Shown here: one piece after another, positions 54,545-63,122 of the stretch
Layout: each line of letters starts with the position of its first letter
Position numbering within the stretch: the stretch's first letter is position 1
Origin: Catenibacillus scindens
GTDB taxonomy: Bacteria > Bacillota > Clostridia > Lachnospirales > Lachnospiraceae
Reading direction: 5' to 3'
Length of the DNA stretch: 64,000 bases
NCBI RefSeq assembly: GCF_014202115.1
Contig: NZ_JACHFW010000005.1
Span: 1-64,000 of the forward strand
Translations under genes and position numbers: made by a program
The notes under the pieces: generated by a model
The model's database searches: none
What the model saw: only the letters and a program-made list of their open reading frames with translations
Told to the model about the DNA's origin: nothing

Positions 54545-54654
54545 ATGGATGATGTCCTCCTCATTCACATTTATCATTGTCGATACAGCCGGATCTTCTG
54601 CTTTTTCGGCGTGTATTGTTAACATAAGTATTATAAACAATTCCCCTGAAATGG

Positions 54655-54933
54655 TCAACCGTTTTTGCAGATCCCCTCGCCGCAGCGCCGCTGAGCCATC
54701 TCCCCGTCCACATCTACAAGAATGATGTCCGTTCCGATCTGCCGGACACAGTTCCACCCGATGACGCACTCGCTTTCCCGCCCAAACAGACCGCACAGTT
54801 TTCCCGGCCCCGGAATGATCAATTGGCAGATTTTTCCGCAGGCGGGATCAAACTCAATATCCGCCACAAATCCTAGCCTCTGGCAGTCACGGACGTTAAT
54901 GACTTCCTTCTGTCTCAGCTCACAAAATCGCAT
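54655..54933 (-). CDS. YlmC/YmxH-family PRC-barrel sporulation protein
   Basis: A 92-residue PRC-barrel protein ([60 protein letters not shown]). YlmC/YmxH proteins are typically near sigG or sporulation genes and are annotated as sporulation proteins; the function is not known. GGGGGAG is the ribosome binding site. In many clostridia the gene follows sigG directly; here hisA lies between on the other strand. Confidence 0.9.
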   Translation of the reverse strand: MRFCELRQKEVINVRDCQRLGFVADIEFDPACGKICQLIIPGPGKLCGLFGRESECVIGWNCVRQIGTDIILVDVDGEMAQRRCGEGICKNG

Positions 54934-55111
54934 AAGCTCCCCCACAGCCTGGCCGGCAGAACTTTCATTCCGGCCTTTTGGCAGCCCTTTTTATATAGTC
55001 TATGCGCTCCATTGAAAAATGTTCGCCCCCATAAAAATCCTCTGTGCCGGTGACTTTTCTCTGTTCCTGAATCATCTTCTTACCGCCTAATTAACAAATG
55101 CTGGGCCTGTA

Positions 55112-55246
55112 GTCAACTCCCCCGCAGCAAGCTGACGGGATATGAAAATAGTTAACGCAGCGTAAGCTGCGGGGTATTGACCCTCGCGGCGTTCGCCAAA
55201 TGGACGCGCAAGCGTGTCCGCTTGGCTCACTGCCCGCGGAAATAAA
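55112..55246 (+). repeat. R2-type structured intergenic repeat, copy B
   Basis: Begins GTCAACTCCCCCGCAGCAAG and ends GTCCGCTTGGCTCACTGCCC then GCGGAAATAAA, matching copy A at 3583-3727 at both ends and in spacing. Internal pairs are GCAGCGTAAGCTGC and GGACGCGCAAGCGTGTCC. The 579 bases from 54934 to 55512 hold this repeat, a hairpin and the hisA promoter, and no gene. Confidence 0.75.
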
Positions 55247-55270
55247 CCATCAGCGAAAATCTCTAATTGC

Positions 55271-55322
55271 ATAAAAAAGGCAGGCGGATGGGCATATTTT
55301 TTATGCACATCAATCTGCCTGC
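55271..55322 (-). terminator. Minus-strand terminator upstream of hisA
   Basis: On the minus strand GCAGGCAGAT pairs with ATCCGCCTGC, with inner GCATA/TATGC pairing, followed by CTTTTTTATG. It would stop read-through from sigG that runs antisense to hisA. Confidence 0.5.
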
Positions 55323-55455
55323 TCTATCAGTAACCTTCTCCAATTTGTACTGCTTATACAGCATAACACAATTTATGGTATTTTTCTATAGTGAATATGT
55401 AAAAAAAGAGGCTCATAATTGTACAATATGACTATGCATTTTCTTATATTTCCGG

Positions 55456-55461
55456 TATAAT
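55456..55461 (+). promoter_or_regulatory. -10 box of the hisA promoter
   Basis: TATAAT at 55456-55461 lies 52 bases before the hisA start. No good -35 box is seen 17 bases upstream (TGCATT). Confidence 0.45.
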
Positions 55462-55512
55462 AAAAGTATACGATAATTTTTTCCGGTCTTACATCACCAA
55501 AAGGAGGATTTT

Positions 55513-56307
55513 ATGAAGTTCAGACCATGTATTGATATTCACAACGGACAGGTAAAACAGATCGTGGGCAGCAGTCTGAGGGATGAGGGCGACCAGGCCA
55601 AGGAAAATTTTATTTCCCAGAAAGACGCGGTCTGGTACGCGGCTTTATATAAAGAGCGCTGCCTCACCGGCGGACATATGATCCTTTTAAATCCCCCAGA
55701 CTCCCCCCACTATGAGGCAGATGTGGCCCAGGCCCGTCAGGCCCTTTTGGCCTATCCGGGCGGTCTCCAGGCAGGCGGCGGCATGAATGAGGACAATGCC
55801 GGACAATTTCTTGACTGGGGAGCTTCCCACATCATTGTGACGTCCTACTGCTTTAAAGACGGCAAAATCCATATGGACCGGCTCCGCCGCCTCAGTCAAA
55901 AGATCGGCGCCCGCCGCCTTGTCCTTGATTTAAGCTGCCGGAAGCGCCCGGCCAAAGCTCCGGGTGAACATCGGGATGACAACTACTATATTGTCACTGA
56001 CCGCTGGCAGAAATTCACCAACGTCACTATCTGTGAAAAAACCTTCGCAATGCTGGAACCCTGGTGCGATGAGTTTCTTATCCACGCTGTGGACGTTGAG
56101 GGAAAAAACACCGGTATCGAAACAGAACTCATCGCCTCTATAAGTTCTATGACCAGCCGTCCCCTGACCTACGCCGGGGGCATCCATACCATGGAAGATA
56201 TCTGCGCCATTGACCAGCTTGGAAAAGGCCGCATAGACTTTACTGTAGGAAGCGCTCTGGATCTTTTCGGCGGTTCACTCTCCTTTGACATGCTGTGTTC
56301 CTTATAA
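55513..56307 (+). CDS. hisA: Eukaryotic-type HisA isomerase
   Basis: A 264-residue TIM-barrel protein. It starts MKFRPCIDIHNGQVKQIVGSSL and has GGHMILLNPPDSPHYEADVAQARQALLAYPGGLQAGGGMN, DWGASHIIVTSYCFKDG, HAVDVEGKNTGIETELI and TYAGGIHTMEDI. This is the pattern of yeast HIS6, the distant eukaryotic branch of phosphoribosylformimino-AICAR ribonucleotide isomerase, also found in some clostridia. The reaction is the fourth step of histidine synthesis. No other his gene is near. AAGGAGG precedes the ATG. It is inserted between sigG and the YlmC gene. Confidence 0.85.
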   Translation: MKFRPCIDIHNGQVKQIVGSSLRDEGDQAKENFISQKDAVWYAALYKERCLTGGHMILLNPPDSPHYEADVAQARQALLAYPGGLQAGGGMNEDNAGQFLDWGASHIIVTSYCFKDGKIHMDRLRRLSQKIGARRLVLDLSCRKRPAKAPGEHRDDNYYIVTDRWQKFTNVTICEKTFAMLEPWCDEFLIHAVDVEGKNTGIETELIASISSMTSRPLTYAGGIHTMEDICAIDQLGKGRIDFTVGSALDLFGGSLSFDMLCSL

Positions 56308-56326
56308 CTTTGACAGACTTTTGTAT

Positions 56327-57112
56327 CTATCTTTCCGGGCTCAGATAATTTCTCATAGACTTGAGGGCATTTTTTTCTATCCTCGAAATCTGAGCCTGGG
56401 AGATTCCCAGTTCCCGGGCCACCTCCATCTGAGTCTTGCCCTCAAAAAAACGCATATTAATAATGCTGCTCTCCCTATGAGACAGCCTTTTCATAGCTTC
56501 CCTCAGGGCAATGCTCTCCACCCAGCACTCCTCGTCATTTTTCCGGTCGCTGACCTGATCCATAATACACAGGGTGTCGCCCCCTTCTGTGTACACCGGC
56601 TCGTAGAGGGACACCGGGCTTTGAATGGCGTCCATGGCAAAGACAATATCCTCTTTGCTGATCCCGATCTCCCCGGCAATTTCCATGATGGTAGGTTCTT
56701 TATTATTTTTCTTAATATAGGCTTCCTTGGCGTAAATAGCTTTATAGGCTGTATCCCGGAGGGAACGGCTGACACGGATACTGTTGTTATCCCGCAAATA
56801 TCGCCGGATCTCCCCAATGATCATAGGGCAGGCATAAGTTGAAAACATGACCTGCTGGCTCAGATCAAAATTGTCAATAGCTTTGATCAGTCCTATACAG
56901 CCCACCTGGAACAGATCGTCCACATTTTCGCTGCTTCCTGAAAACCGGCCGATCACGCTTAACACAAGCCTTAAATTTCCCTTGATAAATGTCTCCCGTG
57001 CGGCTTCATCTCCTGCCTTAATGCGTTTCATCAGTTCATCTTTTTCTTCCTTTTTCAGCAGCGGAAGCCTGGAGGTATTGACGCCGCAAATTTCAACTTT
57101 ATATCCTGCCAT
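56327..57112 (-). CDS. sigG: RNA polymerase sporulation sigma factor SigG
   Basis: A 261-residue sigma-70 family protein of the forespore type. It begins MAGYKVEICGVNTSRLPLL, diagnostic of sigma-G, then region 2 (NLRLVLSVIGRFSGSSENVDDLFQVGCIGLIKAIDNFD), region 3 and region 4 (LSHRESSIINMRFFEGKTQMEVARELGISQAQISRIEKNAL). It drives late forespore genes. In most spore formers it follows sigE directly; here ptsI and repeats separate them. Its ribosome binding site is weak. Confidence 0.96.
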   Translation of the reverse strand: MAGYKVEICGVNTSRLPLLKKEEKDELMKRIKAGDEAARETFIKGNLRLVLSVIGRFSGSSENVDDLFQVGCIGLIKAIDNFDLSQQVMFSTYACPMIIGEIRRYLRDNNSIRVSRSLRDTAYKAIYAKEAYIKKNNKEPTIMEIAGEIGISKEDIVFAMDAIQSPVSLYEPVYTEGGDTLCIMDQVSDRKNDEECWVESIALREAMKRLSHRESSIINMRFFEGKTQMEVARELGISQAQISRIEKNALKSMRNYLSPER

Positions 57113-57207
57113 AGAAATATCACCGACCCATCCTGTAAATTTTTTGTGCTACATAAATCATGCTCATTTCAGGAATGGTTTATACGAAAATCCCTATGGT
57201 TTCATTT

Positions 57208-57261
57208 ACCAAAAAAGCCGCCGGTTTTTCGTTTTCACGAAAAACCGGCGGCTTTTTTTAC
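57208..57261. terminator. Bidirectional terminator between ptsI and sigG
   Basis: AAAAAAGCCGCCGGTTTTTC pairs with GAAAAACCGGCGGCTTTTTT around GTTTTCAC. It ends the ptsI transcript and isolates sigG. Confidence 0.85.
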
Positions 57262-57265
57262 TCCC

Positions 57266-57430
57266 ATGATACCACGGATTTCTCCGCGCTTTGCGCTCTC
57301 GAAATCCTAAAAACATTCGAAATCGCTCATTTTTCTCTGAAAAATGGCTCTTTCTCATGTTTTTTCGGGTCAAGTAGACATGCTTTTTCATGCAAGCATG
57401 AAACGCATGTCTATTTGACCCTGGTATCAT
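57266..57430. repeat. R4 repeat, about 165 bp with terminal inverted repeats
   Basis: ATGATACCA and TGGTATCAT bound an element made of three hairpin modules: GGATTTC/GAAATCC around CTCCGCGCTTTGCGCTCTC, a GAGC..GCTC module, and GGGTCAAGTAGACATGC pairing with GCATGTCTATTTGACCC. It reaches the stop codon of ptsI. The first module is shared with 44575-44602. With the terminator it fills the 317 bases before sigG. Confidence 0.6.
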
Positions 57431-59085
57431 TACAAATATTTTTTCAACATCTCTTCCCGGCACTGGGACATATCTGTCTCAAGGATGATCTTACGCAGAC
57501 CAAGAATCCGTCCCGGTGAAACAGAAAGCTCATCCACCCCCATGGCCAGGAACAGTTTTGTCAGTTCAGGGTCCGCCCCAAGCTCACCGCAGATACCTGT
57601 CCAAATGCCTTCCTTATGGGAATTTTCCACCACTTTGGCGATCAACCGCAGGACCGCTTTGTGATGAGGATTATAGAAATCATCAAGTTTTTCATTCTGA
57701 CGGTCAATGGCCAGTGTATATTGAGTCAGATCATTGGTGCCGATACTGAAAAAGTCCACTTCCTTAGCCAGAAGGTCACTGATCATGGCGGCTGCAGGTG
57801 TCTCGATCATAATACCCTGCTCTACCTCACCGAAAGCAATCTTCTGATAGCGAAGTTCATCTTTAACTTCCTCCACGATCTTCTTAATTTGAAGCACTTC
57901 CTCCACGGAAGTAATCATTGGATACATAATAGCTACCTTGCCGTAGGCGCTGGCCCGGAATATGGCCCTAAGCTGGGTTTTAAAAATCTCCGGCTGGGTC
58001 AGGCAGATACGGATCGCCCGGTATCCCATAGCCGGGTTGTCTTCTTTGCCCAGATTAAAATAATCGGCCTGCTTATCCGCGCCAATATCCAGGGTACGGA
58101 TGATGACTCGCTTTCCGGCCATAGTCTCAGCCACCGTCTTATATACTTTAAACTGCTCCTCCTCTGTGGGGAAAGTCTCTTTATCAAGATAAATAAATTC
58201 ACTGCGGAACAGGCCGATACCGCCGGCATCATTTTGCATAACCATGCCAAGGTCTTTCAGATCGCCGATGTTAGCGTAAAGCATAATCTTCTGTCCGTCA
58301 ATGGTGACATTTTCCCGGCCTTTTAATATCTGAAGAAGATTACGTTTTTCCACATCTTCCTCAAGTTTGGCTTTTTTCTGAGCCAGAGTTTCCTCGTCCG
58401 GCTCCACATAAATGCGGCCCTCATAGCCGTCCACAACAGCCATCTTGCCTTCTACCTCATCTAAAGGCATATCTGTGCCGATAAGGGCGGGAATATTCAT
58501 GGTCTTTGCCAGAATAGCCGTATGGGAATTAGTTGAACCGTGGAGGGTGACAAAGGCAAGGACTTTCTCCTTATCCAACTGAACAGTCTCACTGGGCGCC
58601 AGATCGTCAGCGGCAATGATCACCGGCTCTGTGGCATGGAGGGCGTCCTGATGGTTTCCGTGAAGAATAGACAAAAGTCTCTCGGAAACATCCTTCACAT
58701 CCGCCGCACGTCCCCGCATATACTCATCGTCCATGGAAGCGAAAATGGTCTGGAAATTGCCACTGGTCTCTGCTACAGCAAACTCCGCGTTGACAGACTG
58801 TGTCTTAATAATATTCTCAATAGATTCCACATAATCCAGATCTTCCAGCATCATCTGATGAACTTCAAAAATAGCCGCGCTGGCTTCTCCCACTTCTTTT
58901 ACCGCCTTGTCATAAAGCTTTCCAAGCTGGTCAGCGGCTACATCTTTCGCCTGATGGAAACGTGCAATCTCCCCGTCCACGTCATCCACTCTGGTGCGCT
59001 TTACCTGCTGCTCTTCTTTATGATAAACACAGACTTTTCCAATAGCGATTCCTCCAAATACACTTTTTCCCTGGTAAATATCCAT
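57430..59085 (-). CDS. ptsI: Phosphoenolpyruvate-protein phosphotransferase (PTS enzyme I)
   Basis: A 551-residue Enzyme I that takes phosphate from PEP and passes it to HPr. It has the N-terminal GIAIGKVCVY, the phosphorylated His188 in TLHGSTNSHTAILAKTMNIPA, GIGLFRSEFIYL, IIRTLDIGADKQ, MYPMITSVEEV, FFSIGTNDLTQYTLAID and GICGELGADP. Length is close to standard. No ptsH or permease gene is nearby. It sits between sigE and sigG, an unusual place. A clear sigma-A promoter lies upstream. Confidence 0.96.
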   Translation of the reverse strand: MDIYQGKSVFGGIAIGKVCVYHKEEQQVKRTRVDDVDGEIARFHQAKDVAADQLGKLYDKAVKEVGEASAAIFEVHQMMLEDLDYVESIENIIKTQSVNAEFAVAETSGNFQTIFASMDDEYMRGRAADVKDVSERLLSILHGNHQDALHATEPVIIAADDLAPSETVQLDKEKVLAFVTLHGSTNSHTAILAKTMNIPALIGTDMPLDEVEGKMAVVDGYEGRIYVEPDEETLAQKKAKLEEDVEKRNLLQILKGRENVTIDGQKIMLYANIGDLKDLGMVMQNDAGGIGLFRSEFIYLDKETFPTEEEQFKVYKTVAETMAGKRVIIRTLDIGADKQADYFNLGKEDNPAMGYRAIRICLTQPEIFKTQLRAIFRASAYGKVAIMYPMITSVEEVLQIKKIVEEVKDELRYQKIAFGEVEQGIMIETPAAAMISDLLAKEVDFFSIGTNDLTQYTLAIDRQNEKLDDFYNPHHKAVLRLIAKVVENSHKEGIWTGICGELGADPELTKLFLAMGVDELSVSPGRILGLRKIILETDMSQCREEMLKKYL

Positions 59086-59141
59086 ATGTTTCACTCCTTT
59101 ACCTTCGCGCTAGTAATTCACATTAACAATCCAGACATCCG

Positions 59142-59164
59142 GCATGAACTGAACTGTTACGTTT
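59142..59164 (-). repeat. R1-like end in the ptsI leader
   Basis: On the minus strand ACGTAACAGTTCAGTTCATG carries the GTAACAGTTCAG terminus of R1 between the ptsI promoter and its start. The rest of R1 is missing. Confidence 0.45.
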
Positions 59165-59174
59165 CATATTAGTT

Positions 59175-59203
59175 ATTTTATCCTACGGGCTATTGTTCGT
59201 CAA
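59175..59203 (-). promoter_or_regulatory. Promoter of ptsI
   Basis: TTGACG (59198-59203) and TAAAAT (59175-59180) on the minus strand with 17 bases between. Confidence 0.7.
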
Positions 59204-59211
59204 TGGTAGAT

Positions 59212-59952
59212 TTAATCCTGTCTGAGTATTTCTTTTTTAAGACGAATAATGATCTTTTTTTCCAGCCGGGAAATGTAGGACTGGGAAATTCCTAGCAGAT
59301 CCGCTACCTCTTTTTGGGTTCGCTCACGCCCGTCTTTTGTGCCAATGCCGTATCTGAGCATAATGATGGTCTGCTCCCGCTCCGACAATGTCTCCAGCGC
59401 TTTTTTCAACAACATCCGGTCCACTTCGTCCTCCAGTTCTCTGGACACTTCATTTTCCTCTGTTCCCAAAATGTCCGACAAAAGCAGCTCGTTTCCGTCC
59501 CAGTCCACATTGAGAGGCTCGTCTATAGATACTTCCATGCGGGTTTTATTATTTCGCCTTAAATACATTAAAATCTCATTCTCGATACACCGGGATGCAT
59601 AGGTTGCCAGTTTAATATTTTTCCCTGGGTTAAAAGAATTTATGGCTTTGATCAGTCCGATGGTGCCTATGGAGATCAGATCTTCCACCCCAACTCCTGT
59701 ATTATCAAATTTTTTCGCGATATACACTACAAGCCTGAGATTATGTTCAATAAGAAGGCGCTTTCCCTGCTGCTCCCTGCTTGTACCGATCATCTCTATG
59801 GCCTGCTGCTCCGCCTCCCCCTCCAGAGGAACCGGAAGCACCTGGGCTCCGCCAATATAATAAATCTCCCCGCTTTTTGGATATAAAATACTATAAAAAC
59901 CATGGAGCATTTTTGAGTGAAGCCTTTTGGATAAGTTAACATTTTTTAACAT
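59212..59952 (-). CDS. sigE: RNA polymerase sporulation sigma factor SigE
   Basis: A 246-residue mother-cell sigma factor. The first 30 or so residues ([20 protein letters not shown]) fit the pro-sequence that SpoIIGA removes. [86 protein letters not shown] and the region 4 helix-turn-helix [21 protein letters not shown] are typical. The start at 59952 has GGAGG nearby, right after the spoIIGA stop, so the two are coupled. Confidence 0.97.
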   Translation of the reverse strand: MLKNVNLSKRLHSKMLHGFYSILYPKSGEIYYIGGAQVLPVPLEGEAEQQAIEMIGTSREQQGKRLLIEHNLRLVVYIAKKFDNTGVGVEDLISIGTIGLIKAINSFNPGKNIKLATYASRCIENEILMYLRRNNKTRMEVSIDEPLNVDWDGNELLLSDILGTEENEVSRELEDEVDRMLLKKALETLSEREQTIIMLRYGIGTKDGRERTQKEVADLLGISQSYISRLEKKIIIRLKKEILRQD

Positions 59953-59953
59953 T

Positions 59954-60901
59954 TCAAATCCTCCTGCCTTTTTTCTTTCTTTTTCCGGAGGAAAGGGGTA
60001 CCGCGCTGGCAATCACATCTCTGTGAAGGATCGCGCGGTACTGCCCTGATTTCTGAAAATGTCCGGGATAAATCCCGATAACGGCATTTTTATACTGCCA
60101 TTGCCGGCCATTGCCGCGGATGGTCATGACATCCACGATCACGGCCTGAAGGGTTCCCCGCTCACATCCCACAGAGTGAAAAGGGACATACAGAAATGTT
60201 CCGGCCTTTTCTTTTGTAAAGTCCCGGCCATATTGATCCTCAAAGACCGTTTTTTCCACAATGGTCACTGGCCGCCGAGCCTTTGGCTCATAAAGCCGGT
60301 TTCCAGTATCCAAAAGGGCACGCACATGCACTTTTTTATCACCAAATTCCAGACACAGATCATATAAATGATCTGAAATTCCCTTCCACATATTTTTGTG
60401 CCTGATCAATGCCAGGCCGCAGAGAAAGGACGCCGCCGCCGAGAGGACTAACAATCCCCATGACCGGGCCATTCCCCCGATACCGGACGCCGGCTGTTTT
60501 TCTATTAATATCGGACTGTTGGATATTTGAAGATTTTCAAGGAATAAAAATACTCCTGCGGTAAACAGAGCAGCTCCGTAAAGGACAGCCACATTTTTCA
60601 TCAGGAGGTATTTATTATGTATGCCAAATGCAAGAAATATCATCAGCATACACATAAGAACGTAAGAAATGATCATACTTGCAATATTTTGTAAAAAAAC
60701 CCCCAGCCCGGATAAACCAAAAGCCGGGACGTCCACGACCTCCGCCGTGATCAAAGTCCATCCGCAGCAGTAAGCGCTCCCCGCGCCGGCCGCCATAAAC
60801 AATCTGAAACAGGTTGTAGGCTGACCAAGCCACAGACTGACAAAAAGCAGAAGAAAACTGTTCATCATCAAATTCTCGATAAACAGAAGATCCAGATAAA
60901 T
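59954..60901 (-). CDS. spoIIGA: Sigma-E processing peptidase SpoIIGA
   Basis: About 315 residues: five hydrophobic segments in the first 150 or so, then a soluble aspartic-protease-like domain with [20 protein letters not shown] (DTGN, catalytic Asp) and [22 protein letters not shown]. It cleaves pro-sigma-E at the septum. The family's N-terminus is xKIYLDVxWLLNF. Here the frame reads [16 protein letters not shown], and no ATG, GTG or TTG precedes it; the ATGs at 60868 and 60865 would cut off this conserved part. The best ribosome binding site, GGAGG at 60908-60912, is six bases before an ATT codon (60901). The start is therefore uncertain and may be non-canonical. Confidence 0.88.
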   Translation of the reverse strand: MYLDLLFIENLMMNSFLLLFVSLWLGQPTTCFRLFMAAGAGSAYCCGWTLITAEVVDVPAFGLSGLGVFLQNIASMIISYVLMCMLMIFLAFGIHNKYLLMKNVAVLYGAALFTAGVFLFLENLQISNSPILIEKQPASGIGGMARSWGLLVLSAAASFLCGLALIRHKNMWKGISDHLYDLCLEFGDKKVHVRALLDTGNRLYEPKARRPVTIVEKTVFEDQYGRDFTKEKAGTFLYVPFHSVGCERGTLQAVIVDVMTIRGNGRQWQYKNAVIGIYPGHFQKSGQYRAILHRDVIASAVPLSSGKRKKKGRRI

Positions 60902-61033
60902 ATTGATCCTCCGACCACCTCCCCGATGTCCCGGCTTATTGTATGAAAACAGTATACTCCATTTTTTTAAATTAAGGTGTCAAATACAGGGATGAAATCA
61001 CTCACATCTTATCTCCAATTTTCCCTAAAATTT

Positions 61034-61213
61034 CTATGACGCCTTTATTCCCCGCTGTGTCCGGCGGATGACTTTATCCGAAAATGATCTGACGCAGTAT
61101 ATGACCAGCATAATAATGCCGGCGGGGATCGCCAGAATCCCAATAAGCCAGATCAGCATCCACGCAATAACATTACAGCATATTTTTCGAAGCTGCCACA
61201 TTCTCTTCGCCAT
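61034..61213 (-). CDS. Small membrane protein
   Basis: A 59-residue protein with one hydrophobic segment (VIAWMLIWLIGILAIPAGIIMLVIYCV) flanked by basic residues. I do not recognise it. GGGAGG eight bases before the ATG supports translation. It lies upstream of spoIIGA in the same direction with a gap of about 130 bases and may be co-transcribed. Confidence 0.55.
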   Translation of the reverse strand: MAKRMWQLRKICCNVIAWMLIWLIGILAIPAGIIMLVIYCVRSFSDKVIRRTQRGIKAS

Positions 61214-61309
61214 ACCAAAACCTCCCATCTGTTTATAAATTTATTGTAGCAAAGGTTATTTTAAGTCTCTATCGTTTTAACTTACATTTAAAAGAATAAC
61301 CTTACAAAA

Positions 61310-61338
61310 TTGCAACACTCCCCCGATTATGCTATACT
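61310..61338 (+). promoter_or_regulatory. Promoter of the small exported protein
   Basis: TTGCAA (61310-61315) and TATACT (61333-61338) with exactly 17 bases between, 70 bases before the start. Confidence 0.7.
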
Positions 61339-61407
61339 AAAGCCTGGACATCCGATTCAAGTCTTTTGATCCCGGCATAAAGTTGTAACCCAAGGAGGTC
61401 TTTCCAT

Positions 61408-61731
61408 ATGAAAAAAATGTTATCACGGACGCTGTCCGCAGCCTTTCTTCTTATGTTTATTCTGTCCGTCCCGGCTTTTGCCGCGTCCTCAGATAACGCT
61501 AAAATCCCGGCGCAGGAAACCATGGCAAAAGAACAGACGGACACTGATGATAATTCCATCTCACCTTTAGTCATCGCCGTCATATTTATCCTTCCGGTAG
61601 TATCTGTCGGCCTGACCATCGGAACTGCAGTCATTGTCCTGCGCCTCCATAAGCCCTCTCCTCCCGCCCCCGAAGATCAGAGGGAGCCGGAAAATGGCGA
61701 TCTTCCTACAGACGTATCGCGCAAAAACTAA
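61408..61731 (+). CDS. Small exported membrane protein
   Basis: A 107-residue protein I cannot name. It has an N-terminal signal peptide (SAAFLLMFILSVPAFAAS, cleavage likely after AFA), a short polar stretch, one membrane helix (about 52-79) and a Pro/Glu/Asp-rich tail. A signal plus one helix gives a type I orientation. AAGGAGG, a good promoter and a terminator show that it is a real gene. It is divergent from the small membrane protein and convergent with ftsZ. Confidence 0.75.
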   Translation: MKKMLSRTLSAAFLLMFILSVPAFAASSDNAKIPAQETMAKEQTDTDDNSISPLVIAVIFILPVVSVGLTIGTAVIVLRLHKPSPPAPEDQREPENGDLPTDVSRKN

Positions 61732-61755
61732 AAGCACTGCCGTCCCATCAAGGCG

Positions 61756-61793
61756 AAAAAAACCGGCGCATAAATGTGCGCCGGTTTTTCACA
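61756..61793. terminator. Bidirectional terminator
   Basis: AAAAACCGGCGCA pairs with TGCGCCGGTTTTT around TAAATG, between the small exported protein and ftsZ. Confidence 0.85.
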
Positions 61794-61864
61794 TGTATAT
61801 GATCATTGCGTGAGATCAAAAATTGTACAGATTCAGCCCCGTCATTTCAGACGGCGGACTGAAT

Positions 61865-63001
61865 TTATTTTTTCTGTAAGAAACTTGGAATCTGGATCGT
61901 ATTGCCTGTAGGTGTCTCTTTTCTCGGAGCAAAACTGGGCTGTACCGGATGGGCTTTGCTGGCACCGCTTCTGAAAGATGAAGAGGATGCTCCCGAAAAT
62001 CCTGGCTTATCAGCTTTCTTTGCATAAGAAGCTCCCTGTCCCGCGCTGGCCACTTCCTCAAGACCTGTGGCAATAACCGTGATCTTGGCAGTATCCGGCG
62101 TGGAATCATCATACATAGCGCCGAAAATAATATTGGCAGACTCGCCGGCCAGCTCCTCAACATAAGTTGCAGCCTCGTTAGCCTCAATGAGGCCGATATC
62201 GCCGGAAATATTGATAATGATATCTGTTGCGCCCTCAATCGTTGTCTCAAGAAGAGGACTTGTGATGGCCTGTTTTACAGCGTCAATGGCCTTATCATCA
62301 CCGTGGCCCTCACCGATACCAATATGGGCGATACCTTTGTCTTTCATTACAGTCTGGATATCTGCGAAGTCCAGATTGATCAGTCCAGGAAGATTAATAA
62401 GGTCGGTAATACCCTGAACGCCCTGCTGAAGCACTTCGTCAGCTTTCTTTAAAGCTTCCGGCATACTTGTTCTGCGGTCAACAATCTCCAGTAACTTATC
62501 GTTTGGAATTACAATCAACGTATCTACATTAGCTTTAAGGTTCTCAATCCCCTGAAGAGCGTTGTTCATACGCTGTTTTGCCTCAAAACGGAAAGGTTTT
62601 GTCACTACACCTACAGTGAGGATACCCATCTCTTTGGCAATCCCGGCGATTACCGGAGCCGCGCCGGTTCCTGTTCCGCCGCCCATGCCACAGGTAACGA
62701 AAACCATATCGGCACCTTTCATAAGCTCGGCAAGATCCTCCTGATTTTCCTCGGCAGCCTTTGCGCCAACTTCAGGTTTTGCCCCGGCGCCCAGACCTTT
62801 AGTCAGTTTCTCGCCAATCTGAACAAGCTGTCCGGCCTTACATAACTGCAATGCCTGCTTATCTGTATTGATCCCGATAAATTCAACACCAACAATATTT
62901 TCATCGACCATTCTGTTTACTGCGTTATTTCCGGCTCCGCCCACGCCGATGACAAGAATTTTAGCGGCGGCGTCCATTTCGTTTGTTTTTATCTCAAGCA
63001 A
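61865..63001 (-). CDS. ftsZ: Cell division protein FtsZ
   Basis: A 378-residue tubulin homologue that forms the division ring. The GTP site is GGGTGTG (107-113) with [15 protein letters not shown] near the start and the T7 loop [12 protein letters not shown] variable linker rich in Ser/Ala/Lys leads to the C-terminal peptide [11 protein letters not shown], which binds partners such as FtsA or SepF. It starts with TTG, eight bases after a perfect GGAGG. It follows ftsQ in the usual clostridial order. Confidence 0.97.
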   Translation of the reverse strand: MLEIKTNEMDAAAKILVIGVGGAGNNAVNRMVDENIVGVEFIGINTDKQALQLCKAGQLVQIGEKLTKGLGAGAKPEVGAKAAEENQEDLAELMKGADMVFVTCGMGGGTGTGAAPVIAGIAKEMGILTVGVVTKPFRFEAKQRMNNALQGIENLKANVDTLIVIPNDKLLEIVDRRTSMPEALKKADEVLQQGVQGITDLINLPGLINLDFADIQTVMKDKGIAHIGIGEGHGDDKAIDAVKQAITSPLLETTIEGATDIIINISGDIGLIEANEAATYVEELAGESANIIFGAMYDDSTPDTAKITVIATGLEEVASAGQGASYAKKADKPGFSGASSSSFRSGASKAHPVQPSFAPRKETPTGNTIQIPSFLQKK

Positions 63002-63122
63002 GAGTACATCCTCCTTTAATATTAATCTTCTGGTTAAGTCTTCTATACTATATAATATATTTTTTTTTTTGATTTTTCAACTACTATTTATGATTCTTTT
63101 GAAAATTGTTACAAGTTACCAT

